Assembly: GCF_025506355.1 (NCBI RefSeq)
Contig: NZ_JANZYP010000088.1
Coordinates: 1 to 33,311 of the forward strand
Direction: 5' to 3'
Length of the DNA: 33,311 bases
DNA from: Sphaerisporangium corydalis
GTDB taxonomy: Bacteria; Actinomycetota; Actinomycetes; Streptosporangiales; Streptosporangiaceae
Of this stretch, positions 14,853-22,731 are shown one piece after another (positions within the stretch are counted from its first letter, which is position 1; each line of letters opens with the position of its first letter). Under the pieces are notes generated by a model. It was given only the letters and a program-made list of their open reading frames with translations. It did no database searches and was not told where the DNA came from. The translations under genes and the position numbers were made by a program.

Positions 14853-15995
14853 TTACCGGTAAACGCGCGGCACGCGTGGACCGATCCTGGTCACGATCTC
14901 ATAAGTGATCGTGCCGAGAGAATCCGCCCACTCCTGTGCGGTCGGCTCGCCGCCGGTGCCGGGGCCGAAAAGGATGACCTCGTCGCCCTCGCCCACCTGG
15001 TCGTCACCGACATCGATCATGAACTGGTCCATGCAGACCCGGCCCGCGATCGTGCGGCGGCGGCCCGCCGCGAGGACCTGCCCGAGATTGGTCGCGCTCC
15101 GGAACACCCCGTCGGCGTACCCGAGCGGGACCAGCGCCAGCGTGGTCTCCCGATCGGTCGTGTACAGGTGCCCGTAGGACACGCCCGTGCCTGCGGGCAC
15201 CCGCTTGACGATCGCGACGCGGGCGCTGAGCGTCATCGCCGGGCGCAGCCCGAAGTCGCCCAGCTCGGGCACCGGGGTGAGCCCGTAGGTGGCGATGCCG
15301 GGGCGGACCATGTCGTAGTGGGCCTCGGGGAGCGTCAGCGTGGCGGCCGAGTTGGCGATGTGGCGCACGACGCGGGGGCCGCTCACCCCCGCCTTGCGCG
15401 CGATCTCGACGGCCTCGTCGAACACGGCGAGCTGGCGGCCGGTCGCGGGGTCTCCCGGCATGTCGGCGCAGGCGAGGTGGGACCACAGGCCGACGATCTC
15501 GATCGTCCCCTCCGCCTGGGCGGCCAGCGCGCGCTCGACCAGCGACGGCCACCCGAGAGGGGTGGCGCCGCCCCGTGAGATCCCGGTGTCGGCCTTGAGG
15601 TGGACGCGGGCGGTGCGTTCGGCGCGGCGCGCGGAGGCGGCGATGTCGTCGACGACCCACTCCGCGCCGGCCGACAGCTCGATGTCCGCGGCGACCGCGT
15701 CGTCGAGCGGCTCGCCCGGGGTGATGATCCACGCCAGGACCGGCGCCGTCACCCCGGCCGCGCGCAGGTCGAGGGCCTCCTGGATGTAGGCCGTGCCGAG
15801 GCGGTCCGCGCCCGCGTCGAGCGCTGCGCGCGCGCAGGGCACCAGGCCGTGCCCGTAGGCGTCGGCCTTGACCACGACCATCATCTCGGCATCGGGGGCG
15901 TGCCGGCGGAGCACCGCGACGTTGTGCCTGATCGCGGACAGATCCACCCGGGCTTCTGCGGGCGTGACAAGGGAGCCGTGAATGGGGAAACTCAC
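14853..15995 (-). CDS. alr: Alanine racemase
   Basis: A 380-residue PLP enzyme that interconverts L- and D-alanine for peptidoglycan. The PLP lysine is Lys43 in VVVKADAYGHG and the opposing catalytic tyrosine is Tyr274 in VSYGHLY. RVCMDQFMIDVGD (about 319-331) lies in the C-terminal beta domain. Length is normal. The start is GTG 15995 (MSFPIHGSLV); no strong ribosome site is visible, so a slightly later start cannot be excluded. It leads the alr-hydrolase-tsaE operon. Confidence 0.96.
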   Translation of the reverse strand: MSFPIHGSLVTPAEARVDLSAIRHNVAVLRRHAPDAEMMVVVKADAYGHGLVPCARAALDAGADRLGTAYIQEALDLRAAGVTAPVLAWIITPGEPLDDAVAADIELSAGAEWVVDDIAASARRAERTARVHLKADTGISRGGATPLGWPSLVERALAAQAEGTIEIVGLWSHLACADMPGDPATGRQLAVFDEAVEIARKAGVSGPRVVRHIANSAATLTLPEAHYDMVRPGIATYGLTPVPELGDFGLRPAMTLSARVAIVKRVPAGTGVSYGHLYTTDRETTLALVPLGYADGVFRSATNLGQVLAAGRRRTIAGRVCMDQFMIDVGDDQVGEGDEVILFGPGTGGEPTAQEWADSLGTITYEIVTRIGPRVPRVYR

Positions 15996-16059
15996 CTTTC
16001 CAGTCTCGCAGCCGGCCGCCGGCGCCAGGACCGCTTCCGGGTCAAGCCGACGGTAACGG

Positions 16060-16116
16060 TCGTCACAGTCGCCTCACCCCGGGGCGGGGGTCGTGTCGTC
16101 ACAGTCGCCTCACCCC
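16060..16116. repeat. 21-bp direct repeat copying the nnr stop region
   Basis: TCGTCACAGTCGCCTCACCCC is present at 16060-16080 and 16096-16116. The second copy contains the nnr stop codon on the minus strand; the first places an identical in-frame TGA 36 bp further on. Confidence 0.85.
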
Positions 16117-17615
16117 CGGGCAGGGGCCGTAAGCCGCCGGATCGCCTCAGGGAGCCCCAGGGCCACGTCCAGGGCCGCGATGGGCGCCTCGCCGCCCTCC
16201 GGACCGCCCGCCGCCACCCGGGCCGCCAGGCCGTGCATGTAGGCCGCGCAGGAGGCGGCGTCGTAGCAGCTCAGTCCGGCGGCCAGGTAGGCGCCGGCGA
16301 TGCCCGCGAGCACGTCGCCCGTGCCGCCCGTCGCCAGCCAGGGGGTGCCCGTGGTGTTCACGCGGACCGGCATGCCCGCCTGCGCGACCAGGGTGGTCGA
16401 GCCCTTGAGCAGCACCGTCACCCCGAGCTCGTCGGCCGCGCGCCGCGCGTGACGCAGCCTCCGGGCCTCGACCTCCGCGACGGACACGCCCAGCAGGCGG
16501 CCCAGCTCGCCCGCGTGCGGGGTGATCAGGGTGGGCGCCGCGCGGCGCAGCAGAGAGCGGTCGCGGGCGCACAGGGTCAGCCCGTCGGCGTCGACCAGCA
16601 CGGGGACGTCGCTGTCGAGCACCGACCTGGCCAGCGCGAACGCCTCGTCGCCGGTGCCCATGCCGGGCCCGACGACCCACGCCTGCACGCGGCCCGTCTC
16701 CCGCACCCCCTCCTCGGGGGTGACGATCTTCGTGACGGCCTCGGGCCAGCGGGCGCGCACCTGCCGGACCGGTTCGGCCGCGCTCGCGAAGCGCACCAGC
16801 CCGGCCCCCGCGCGTACGGCCCCGCCGACGGCGAGCACGGCGGCGCCGGTGAACCGGTCGCTGCCCGCGACGACGCCGACGACGCCCCGCCGGTACTTGT
16901 CCGACTTCGCGCCTGGCCGGGGCAGCAGGCCGGTCACGTCAGCGGCGCCCAGGGCGGCCACGCCGGGTTCGGGCAGGTGGGGGCCGATCCCGATGTCCAC
17001 CGTGTGCAGGGTGCCGACGTGGCTCGCCCCCGGGTCGATCAGCAGGCCCGTCTTGGCGGCGCCGAACGTCACGGTCAGGTGGACGCGGACGGCGTCCCCC
17101 GCGACCTCGCCGGTCGAGGCGTCCACCCCGCTCGGCACGTCGACGGCGACCACGACGCCGGGCGCGCCCGAAGCGAGCCCGGCCAGGGTCGCGTACGGCT
17201 CGCGCAGCGCGCCGGTGCCGCCGATGCCGACCAGCCCGTCCAGGAGGAGGTCCGCCGCGCCGACCAGGTCCGTAACGGCCGGGCCCGGTTCGGGGGCGCC
17301 GCGAAGGTCAAGGATCCTGCCGCCCGCGCGGCGCAGCGCGGCCAGGCCGCCCTCGTGCGCCCGCGATCCCGCGAGGACGGCGTGCACGCGGGCGCCCCGG
17401 CGGGCCAGCAGCGCCCCGGCGTACAGCGTGTCGCCGCCGTTGTCACCGCCGCCGGCCAGCAGGACGACGCGGGAGCCGTACACGCGGGGAAGGGCACGCG
17501 CGCAGGCAATGGCGAGCCCGGTGGCGGCGCGCCCCATGAGCGTGCCTTCGGGGAGGCGCTCGATGAGCACCCGTTCTGCCGTCCTGATCTCGTCGGACGT
17601 GTACGCGGTCAGCAT
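16110..17615 (-). CDS. nnr: Bifunctional NAD(P)H-hydrate epimerase / ADP-dependent dehydratase
   Basis: A 501-residue fusion of YjeF-N and YjeF-C domains that repairs hydrated NADH and NADPH. The N-terminal epimerase half (about 1-215) carries GGGDNGGD at residues 55-62; the dehydratase half (about 225-501) carries PHAGELGRLLG and the catalytic TGGTGDVLAG at residues 429-438. ATG 17615 is preceded by TAGATT at 7 nt, suggesting a leaderless transcript; GGGGAG just before the ATG is too close to act as a normal ribosome site. It lies between acpS and alr, the order seen in Streptomyces. Confidence 0.96.
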   Translation of the reverse strand: MLTAYTSDEIRTAERVLIERLPEGTLMGRAATGLAIACARALPRVYGSRVVLLAGGGDNGGDTLYAGALLARRGARVHAVLAGSRAHEGGLAALRRAGGRILDLRGAPEPGPAVTDLVGAADLLLDGLVGIGGTGALREPYATLAGLASGAPGVVVAVDVPSGVDASTGEVAGDAVRVHLTVTFGAAKTGLLIDPGASHVGTLHTVDIGIGPHLPEPGVAALGAADVTGLLPRPGAKSDKYRRGVVGVVAGSDRFTGAAVLAVGGAVRAGAGLVRFASAAEPVRQVRARWPEAVTKIVTPEEGVRETGRVQAWVVGPGMGTGDEAFALARSVLDSDVPVLVDADGLTLCARDRSLLRRAAPTLITPHAGELGRLLGVSVAEVEARRLRHARRAADELGVTVLLKGSTTLVAQAGMPVRVNTTGTPWLATGGTGDVLAGIAGAYLAAGLSCYDAASCAAYMHGLAARVAAGGPEGGEAPIAALDVALGLPEAIRRLTAPARG

Positions 17616-17622
17616 CTCCCCG

Positions 17623-17628
17623 AATCTA
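17623..17628 (-). promoter_or_regulatory. Candidate leaderless -10 box (nnr)
   Basis: TAGATT on the minus strand ends 7 nt before ATG 17615. Confidence 0.4.
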
Positions 17629-17670
17629 GCCCTCCACGATCACCGGCGCGAAGGCCACCCGCCGTGGGCC

Positions 17671-17730
17671 CGCCGCCCTCACGGGGACCGCGGTCTCAGC
17701 CGCCGCCTCACGGGGACGGCGGTGTCAGCC
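17671..17730. repeat. Imperfect ~29-bp direct duplication at the acpS stop
   Basis: On the minus strand GGCTGACACCGCCGTCCCCG (with the acpS TGA) is followed by GGCTGAGACCGCGGTCCCCG 29 bp later, each leading into GTGAGG and a GGCGGC-type end. The stop codon is duplicated, but out of frame. Confidence 0.75.
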
Positions 17731-18093
17731 TTCGGCGATCACGTAAGCGACGGCGAACCCGCCGTCGTGGGTGAGGGAGACGTGCCACCGCTGGACGCCC
17801 AGCTCGGCCGCCACCTCGGCGACCCGCCCGCTGACGCCCAGCACCGGCCGGCCGTACGGGCCCTTGGTGATCTCGGCGTCGTGGTGCCCGAGCCCCGGCG
17901 GCGCGCCGAGCGCCTTGGCGACCGCCTCCTTGGCGGCGAACCGCGCGGCCAGGGAGGCGACGGGCAGCCCGCGCTCGACCTCGGTGAACAGCCTGTCCCG
18001 CAGCACCGGGGTCCGTTCCAGGGCCGCGCCCAGCCGGGCGATGTCCACGATGTCCACCCCGACGCCCACGATCACGATCACATCCTGCCTCAT
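17725..18093 (-). CDS. acpS: Holo-[acyl-carrier-protein] synthase
   Basis: A 122-residue 4'-phosphopantetheinyl transferase that activates the acyl carrier protein of fatty-acid synthesis. VGVGVDIVDIARL holds the first metal-binding aspartate and RFAAKEAVAKALG holds the catalytic Glu/Lys region; WHVSLTHDGG is near the C-terminus. ATG 18093 is preceded by a G-rich GGGGGG ribosome site. The gene is divergent from coaA across 49 bp, which pairs CoA synthesis with a CoA-consuming enzyme. Confidence 0.95.
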   Translation of the reverse strand: MRQDVIVIVGVGVDIVDIARLGAALERTPVLRDRLFTEVERGLPVASLAARFAAKEAVAKALGAPPGLGHHDAEITKGPYGRPVLGVSGRVAEVAAELGVQRWHVSLTHDGGFAVAYVIAEG

Positions 18094-18128
18094 GGCGGCC
18101 CCCCGGTGGCCGCGCGCGAAGCGATCAG

Positions 18129-18134
18129 TAGAGT
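18129..18134 (+). promoter_or_regulatory. Candidate leaderless -10 box (coaA)
   Basis: TAGAGT ends 8 nt before ATG 18143 and no ribosome site is present, so coaA is probably expressed from a leaderless transcript. Confidence 0.5.
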
Positions 18135-18142
18135 TTGCGGCC

Positions 18143-19066
18143 ATGGAGGCACCCAGCCCGTACGCCGAGCTCAGCCGTGAACAGTGGCGGGACCTACGCG
18201 AGAACACGCCTCTCACCCTGACGGCGGCGGAGCTGGAGGAACTGCGCGGCGTCGACGACCCGATCGACCTGACCGAGGTGACCGACGTCTACCTCCCGCT
18301 GACCCGGCTGCTCAACCTGCACTTCACCGGGGCCCGCCAGCGCAGCGCGGCGGTGAACACCTTCCTCGGCGACCGGCACGAGCCGCCGCCGTACATCCTC
18401 GGCATCGCCGGCAGCGTCGCGGTCGGCAAGTCGACCACGGCACGGTTGCTGCACACCCTGCTCGCCCGCTGGCCCGAGCACTCCCGGGTCGACCTGATCA
18501 CCACCGACGCGTTCCTGTACCCGAACGAGGTGCTGGAGCAGCGCGGCATCACCGACCGCAAGGGCTTCCCCGAGAGCTACGACCGCCGCGCGCTGGTCCG
18601 GTTCGTCGCCGACGTGAAGGCCGGGCTCCCCGAGGTGCACGCCCCGGTGTACAGCCACCTTGAGTACGACATCGTGCCCGGCGCCGTCCAGACCGTGCGC
18701 CGGCCCGACATCCTGGTCGTCGAGGGCCTCAACGTGCTGCAGCCCGCGCCTCCCGCGGCCCTGGCGGTCAACGACTACTTCGACTTCTCGATCTACGTGG
18801 ACGCCAGGGTCGAGGACATCCGGGCCTGGTACGTCGACCGGTTCCACAAGCTCCGCCGCACGGCGTTCGCCGACCCGAAGTCGTACTTCACCTACCTGTC
18901 GGAGCTGTCGGAGGAGGAGGCGACGCGGTTCGCCAAGAACATCTGGCGGGACGTCAACGAGCGCAACCTGGTCGAGAACATCGCCCCGACGCGTGGCCGG
19001 GCGGGCCTGGTCCTGCAGAAAGGCCCCGACCACGCCGTCCGCCGGGTACGGCTCCGCCGCACCTGA
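18143..19066 (+). CDS. coaA: Type I pantothenate kinase
   Basis: A 307-residue kinase that phosphorylates pantothenate, the first step of CoA synthesis. The P-loop GSVAVGKST is at residues 90-98, followed by LITTDAFLYPN, GFPESYDRRAL, and the later YFDFSIYVDA and FHKLRRTAF segments typical of the bacterial type I (PRK-like) enzyme. ATG 18143 is preceded by TAGAGT at 8 nt. In Streptomyces coaA is followed by glmS and glmM; here the ABC operon and the protease/sigma cluster follow instead. Confidence 0.97.
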   Translation: MEAPSPYAELSREQWRDLRENTPLTLTAAELEELRGVDDPIDLTEVTDVYLPLTRLLNLHFTGARQRSAAVNTFLGDRHEPPPYILGIAGSVAVGKSTTARLLHTLLARWPEHSRVDLITTDAFLYPNEVLEQRGITDRKGFPESYDRRALVRFVADVKAGLPEVHAPVYSHLEYDIVPGAVQTVRRPDILVVEGLNVLQPAPPAALAVNDYFDFSIYVDARVEDIRAWYVDRFHKLRRTAFADPKSYFTYLSELSEEEATRFAKNIWRDVNERNLVENIAPTRGRAGLVLQKGPDHAVRRVRLRRT

Positions 19067-19132
19067 GGGGCGAAAGCCGCACGGCCGTCGTAGGACTTAC
19101 GTATGCCCCCGCCCGCCCACCGGATGAGAGAA

Positions 19133-19158
19133 GGTTCCTCCGTCTGAGGGAGGAAACC
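19133..19158. promoter_or_regulatory. Inverted repeat at the ABC operon promoter
   Basis: GGTTCCTCC pairs with GGAGGAAACC with one unpaired base, around a GTCTGAG loop. The right arm covers the place where the -35 box for the -10 at 19175 should be, so it could be a repressor site. It could equally be the coaA terminator; no T tract follows. Confidence 0.4.
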
Positions 19159-19174
19159 GGTGCTCACGCTTGGA

Positions 19175-19180
19175 TAGTGT
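19175..19180 (+). promoter_or_regulatory. Candidate leaderless -10 box (ABC operon)
   Basis: TAGTGT lies 7 nt before ATG 19188, with GGAAAC at about the -35 position. No ribosome site of normal spacing is seen for this start. Confidence 0.45.
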
Positions 19181-19187
19181 CCGGGGC

Positions 19188-20096
19188 ATGACCATCCTCG
19201 CCACCGAGGGACTCACCAAACGCTTCCCCCGGGTGACGGCGCTCGACCGCCTCACCGTCAGCGCGGGCACGGGCGTCACCGGCCTGGTCGGGGCCAACGG
19301 CGCGGGGAAGTCCACCCTCATCAAGATCTTCCTCGGGCTGCTGCCCCCGACCGAGGGGACCGCCACGGTCCTCGGCCTGAGCCCCGCCACGCAGGCCCTC
19401 GAGATCCGGCGGGCCGTCGGCTACATGCCCGAGCACGACTGCCTCCCGCCCGACATGTCCGCCACCGAGTTCACGGTGCACATGGCCCAGATGTCCGGCC
19501 TGCCGCGCAGCACCGCCCGCGAGCGCGCCGCCGACACCCTGCGCCACGTCGGCCTGTACGAGGAGCGCTACCGTCCCATCGGCGGCTACTCCACCGGCAT
19601 GAAGCAGCGGGTGAAGCTCGCGCAGGCCCTGGTCCACGACCCGAGCCTGGTCTTCCTCGACGAGCCGACCAACGGCCTCGACCCGCAGGGCCGCGACGAG
19701 ATGCTCGCCCTGATCCGCCGCATCGGCACCGAGTTCGGCATCAGCGTCGTCGTCACCTCCCACCTGCTCGGCGAGCTGGAGCGGGTGTGCGACCACGTCA
19801 TCGTCATCGACGGCGGGCGCCTGCTCCGCTCCTCGGCCATCGGCGAGTTCACCCAGGCCACCCAGTCGATCACCGTCGAGGTCGAGGAGGGCCAGGAGCC
19901 GCTGGCCGAGCGGCTGACCTCCGCCGGGCAGCGGGTCACCGTCGCCGGACGGCTGCTGATGGTCGAGGCCGGTTCCCCCGCCACGTTCGACGCGGTCCGC
20001 GACGCGGTCTGCGACCTGGACCTGAACCTGGTGCGCCTGGAACAGGGCCGCCACCGCATCGAGGACGTCTTCAGGGAGGAGGTGTCGAATGTCTGA
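19188..20096 (+). CDS. ABC transporter ATP-binding protein 1
   Basis: A 302-residue ABC-2 type ATPase. Walker A is GANGAGKST (residues 35-43), the signature is degenerate as YSTGMKQ (134-140), Walker B is LVFLDEP (154-160), and the switch histidine lies in VVTSHLL. The C-terminal 80 residues form an additional domain common in exporter ATPases. The substrate cannot be told from the sequence. It is the first gene of a four-gene operon and overlaps the permease start by eight bases; GGAGG inside its end is the ribosome site for that permease. Confidence 0.93.
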   Translation: MTILATEGLTKRFPRVTALDRLTVSAGTGVTGLVGANGAGKSTLIKIFLGLLPPTEGTATVLGLSPATQALEIRRAVGYMPEHDCLPPDMSATEFTVHMAQMSGLPRSTARERAADTLRHVGLYEERYRPIGGYSTGMKQRVKLAQALVHDPSLVFLDEPTNGLDPQGRDEMLALIRRIGTEFGISVVVTSHLLGELERVCDHVIVIDGGRLLRSSAIGEFTQATQSITVEVEEGQEPLAERLTSAGQRVTVAGRLLMVEAGSPATFDAVRDAVCDLDLNLVRLEQGRHRIEDVFREEVSNV

Positions 20097-20994
20097 GCCC
20101 CTCCCCGCGACGGGACCCAAGGCGGCGCCGACCGGCGTCATCCACGACATCGGCTACCGCCACTACGAGGGCCCGCGCCTCGGCCGGGGCCACGCCCTGG
20201 CCGCGCTGACCCTGCACAGCCTGCGGGGCGTCTTCGGCCTCGGCAGGGCCGCGCGCGGCAAGATCATGCCGTTCCTGCTGGCCGGGGCGATGATGCTTCC
20301 CGCGGTCGTGTCCATCGCCATCATGGCGCTGGTCAAGCAGCAGGCGATCCCGTACGCGGGCTACACCGTGACCATGCAGGCCGTCCTCGCCGTCTTCCTG
20401 GCCGCGCAGTCGCCCTACCTGGTGGCGCCGGACCTGCGCTTCCGGGTGCTGCCGCTGTACCTGTCGCGGCCGACCACGACGGCCGACTACGTCGTGGCCA
20501 AGCTGTCGGCCATGGCGATCGCCCTGTTCCTGCTGATGGCCGTGCCCCTGACCGTGCTCTACCTGGGCGAGTTGCTCGTCGACCTGCCCGGGCCGCCGCA
20601 CACCCACGACTACATCGCGGCCATGGTCATCTCGATCGTCTACGCGGTGCTGCTGTCGGCGGTGGGAGTGGCCCTGGCCTCCTTCACGCCCCGGCGCGGG
20701 CTCGGCGTCGCCGCGGTGATCGCGGTCTACCTGCTGACCTCGGCGATCTCGGGGGTCCTGGTCGGCGTGCTGTCGTCGGTCAGCCGCGACAGCGCCGCCA
20801 CGTGGGCGTGGCTGATCAACCCGTTCTTCCTCGTCGACGCCGTGCAGGTGTGGATATTCGGCACTCGTCCGAACAACGACGGCGGCTACCCGCCGGGGGT
20901 GGGCGGGCCCGTCGCGGCCCTGGCCGTACTGGTGATCATCGCCCTCGGCGTGACCGCCCTCGTCCTCCGCTACCGCAAGGCGGCCTCATCGTGA
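20089..20994 (+). CDS. ABC-2 type permease 1
   Basis: A 301-residue membrane protein with about six hydrophobic helices (near 60-80, 90-110, 140-165, 180-205, 208-232 and 272-292) and a cytoplasmic N-terminal tail beginning MSEPLPATGPKAAPTG. The tail includes IGYRHYEGPRLGR, which recurs in actinobacterial ABC-2 permeases paired with this kind of ATPase. It probably pairs with ATP-binding protein 1. Its stop codon overlaps the GTG start of the second ATPase (GTGA). Confidence 0.88.
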   Translation: MSEPLPATGPKAAPTGVIHDIGYRHYEGPRLGRGHALAALTLHSLRGVFGLGRAARGKIMPFLLAGAMMLPAVVSIAIMALVKQQAIPYAGYTVTMQAVLAVFLAAQSPYLVAPDLRFRVLPLYLSRPTTTADYVVAKLSAMAIALFLLMAVPLTVLYLGELLVDLPGPPHTHDYIAAMVISIVYAVLLSAVGVALASFTPRRGLGVAAVIAVYLLTSAISGVLVGVLSSVSRDSAATWAWLINPFFLVDAVQVWIFGTRPNNDGGYPPGVGGPVAALAVLVIIALGVTALVLRYRKAASS

Positions 20995-21908
20995 ACATCG
21001 AACTGGGCCAGGTCTCCCGCTGGTACGGCAACGTGGTCGCCGTCAACGACGTCACGATGACGGTCGGGCCCGGGGTCACCGGCCTGCTCGGCCCGAACGG
21101 CGCCGGCAAGTCGACCCTGCTGCACATGATGGCGGGCTTCCTTGCCCCCTCCACCGGCACCGCGACCCTGGACGGCAAGAAGATCTGGCGCAACCACCAG
21201 ATCTACCGCTCCATCGGCCTGGTCCCCGAGCGCGAGGCCGTCTACGGGTTCCTCACCGGCTGGCAGTTCGTGCTCTCCAGCGCCCGCCTGCACCGCCTGC
21301 CCTCCCCCGAGGACGCCGCCGCCAAGGCGCTGGCGATGGTGGAGATGGAGGACGCCAAGGAACGGCGCATCGAGACCTACTCCAAGGGCATGCGCCAGCG
21401 GGTCAAGGTCGCCGCCGCCCTGGTCCACGACCCCCAGGTCCTGCTGCTGGACGAGCCGTTCAACGGCATGGACCCCCGCCAGCGCCTGCACCTGATGGAC
21501 CTCGTCAAGGAACTGGGCGCCGCCGGGCGCACCATCCTGTTCAGCTCGCACATCCTGGAGGAGGTCGAGCGGGTCGCCCAGCAGATCGAGGTGCTCGTCG
21601 CGGGCCGCCACGCCGCCTCCGGCGACTTCAGGGAGATCCGCCGGCGGATGACCGACCGGCCCCACCTGTTCCACGTGCGCTCCAGCGACGACCGGCGCCT
21701 GGCCGCCGCCCTGATCGCCGACCCCTCCTCGGGGGCGGTGTCGGTCGGCGAGGCCGGGCTGGAGGTGCAGGCGGTCGACTTCCGCAGGTTCACCTGGCTG
21801 CTCCCCCGGGTCGCCCGCGACGCTGGGGTCAGCGTCTGGCAGGTCTCCCCCGCCGACGAGGACCTCGAAAGCGTCTTCTCCTACCTGATCTCCGGGAGCA
21901 CCCGATGA
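20991..21908 (+). CDS. ABC transporter ATP-binding protein 2
   Basis: A 305-residue ABC ATPase with Walker A GPNGAGKST (34-42), signature YSKGMRQ (130-136), Walker B VLLLDEP (150-156) and switch histidine His187 in FSSHILEE. GTG 20991 is chosen because it overlaps the preceding stop (GTGA) and family sequence begins there. The C-terminus ends SYLISGSTR. The DNA coding for SGSTR plus the stop/start overlap is duplicated 50 bp downstream, creating a short reading frame before the second permease. Confidence 0.92.
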   Translation: MNIELGQVSRWYGNVVAVNDVTMTVGPGVTGLLGPNGAGKSTLLHMMAGFLAPSTGTATLDGKKIWRNHQIYRSIGLVPEREAVYGFLTGWQFVLSSARLHRLPSPEDAAAKALAMVEMEDAKERRIETYSKGMRQRVKVAAALVHDPQVLLLDEPFNGMDPRQRLHLMDLVKELGAAGRTILFSSHILEEVERVAQQIEVLVAGRHAASGDFREIRRRMTDRPHLFHVRSSDDRRLAAALIADPSSGAVSVGEAGLEVQAVDFRRFTWLLPRVARDAGVSVWQVSPADEDLESVFSYLISGSTR

Positions 21909-21960
21909 ACGCCTCTCCGGCCGGCCACGCCACCGTCAGCTCCGGGAGCACCCGATGAAC
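21890..21960 (+). repeat. 21-bp direct repeat at the ATPase 2/permease 2 junction
   Basis: CTCCGGGAGCACCCGATGAAC occurs at 21890-21910 and at 21940-21960. Each copy contains a GGGAG ribosome site and an ATGA stop/start overlap. Confidence 0.9.
21905..21958 (+). CDS. 17-residue reading frame between ATPase 2 and permease 2
   Basis: ATG 21905 overlaps the ATPase 2 stop codon (ATGA) and opens a 17-codon frame (MNASPAGHATVSSGSTR). Its stop codon overlaps the ATG of permease 2 in the same way. Both starts have the same GGGAG site six bases upstream. It seems to have arisen by duplication of the gene junction and probably acts, if at all, as a coupling leader. Whether the peptide is made or matters is unknown. 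Confidence 0.4.
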   Translation: MNASPAGHATVSSGSTR

Positions 21961-22671
21961 TCCGTCGTCGCCGGCATCACCTACCGCGCGGTGCTCGGGC
22001 GCCGCAGGGTCTTCCTGCTGCTCCTGCTCCCGCTGGTGCTGATCGGCCTCGCCCTGCTCCTGCGCGCCGTCGGGAGCACCGACGAGCGGGCCACGGTCAC
22101 GCTCATGCAGGTGTACGCGATCGGCACCATGCTGCCGCTGCTCGGCCTCATCGCCGGGACCGGGACGATCGCCCCCGAGATCGACGACGGCACGATCATC
22201 CACCTGCTCTCCAAGCCGATCTCCCGCCCGGTGATCGCCACCACGAAGTTCGCCGTCGCGGCCTCGATGCTCGCGCTGTTCGCCGCCGTCCCGACGTTCA
22301 TCGCCGCGTACCTGCTCATCGGCGACGAGGCCGGCATCGCGTCCGGCTTCGCGGTGGGCGCCCTGGTGGGCGGCATCGCCTACGCGGCGGTGTTCCTGCT
22401 CCTCGGCGTCGTCACGCGGCACGCCGTGACGATCGGCATCATCTACGCGGTGGTGTGGGAGAACCTCATCGGCGGGTACGTGCCCGGCGCGCGGAACTTC
22501 TCCATCCAGCAGTGGGCGCAGACCTTCGCCGCCCAGATCACCACCTCGGGCTTCTTCAAGGCGACGGTCGGGATGGGGTTCGCCGTCCCGGCCGTCCTGA
22601 TCGTCACCATCGGGTCGGTCGTCTGGGCCGGTCAGCGCCTCCGCTCGCTGTCCCTCACCGGCGACGCGTGA
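21955..22671 (+). CDS. ABC-2 type permease 2
   Basis: A 238-residue membrane protein with about six hydrophobic helices and almost no soluble domain. The segment DDGTIIHLLSKPISR (after the second helix) is typical of ABC-2 permeases. It probably works with ATP-binding protein 2. ATG 21955 carries its own GGGAG ribosome site. A second ATPase/permease pair directly after the first suggests either a heteromeric exporter or two related ones. It is convergent with the accessory minus-strand cluster. Confidence 0.88.
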   Translation: MNSVVAGITYRAVLGRRRVFLLLLLPLVLIGLALLLRAVGSTDERATVTLMQVYAIGTMLPLLGLIAGTGTIAPEIDDGTIIHLLSKPISRPVIATTKFAVAASMLALFAAVPTFIAAYLLIGDEAGIASGFAVGALVGGIAYAAVFLLLGVVTRHAVTIGIIYAVVWENLIGGYVPGARNFSIQQWAQTFAAQITTSGFFKATVGMGFAVPAVLIVTIGSVVWAGQRLRSLSLTGDA

Positions 22672-22676
22672 GAAGC

Positions 22677-22709
22677 GGCGGGACGGGACGCCGTACCTCG
22701 CGTCCCGCC
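22677..22709. terminator. Hairpin between convergent genes
   Basis: GGCGGGACG and CGTCCCGCC form perfect nine-base arms around a 15-nt loop, just after the permease 2 stop and before the end of the convergent 141-residue gene. There is no T tract, so it is a probable bidirectional GC-rich terminator. Confidence 0.6.
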
Positions 22710-22731
22710 TCGCCTGTGCCGCGCGCACGCG

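Noticed and set aside
15600..17774. 724-codon plus-strand frame opposite alr, nnr and acpS
   Set aside because: It spans three confidently identified genes and their gaps, with low-complexity composition; a codon-bias shadow.
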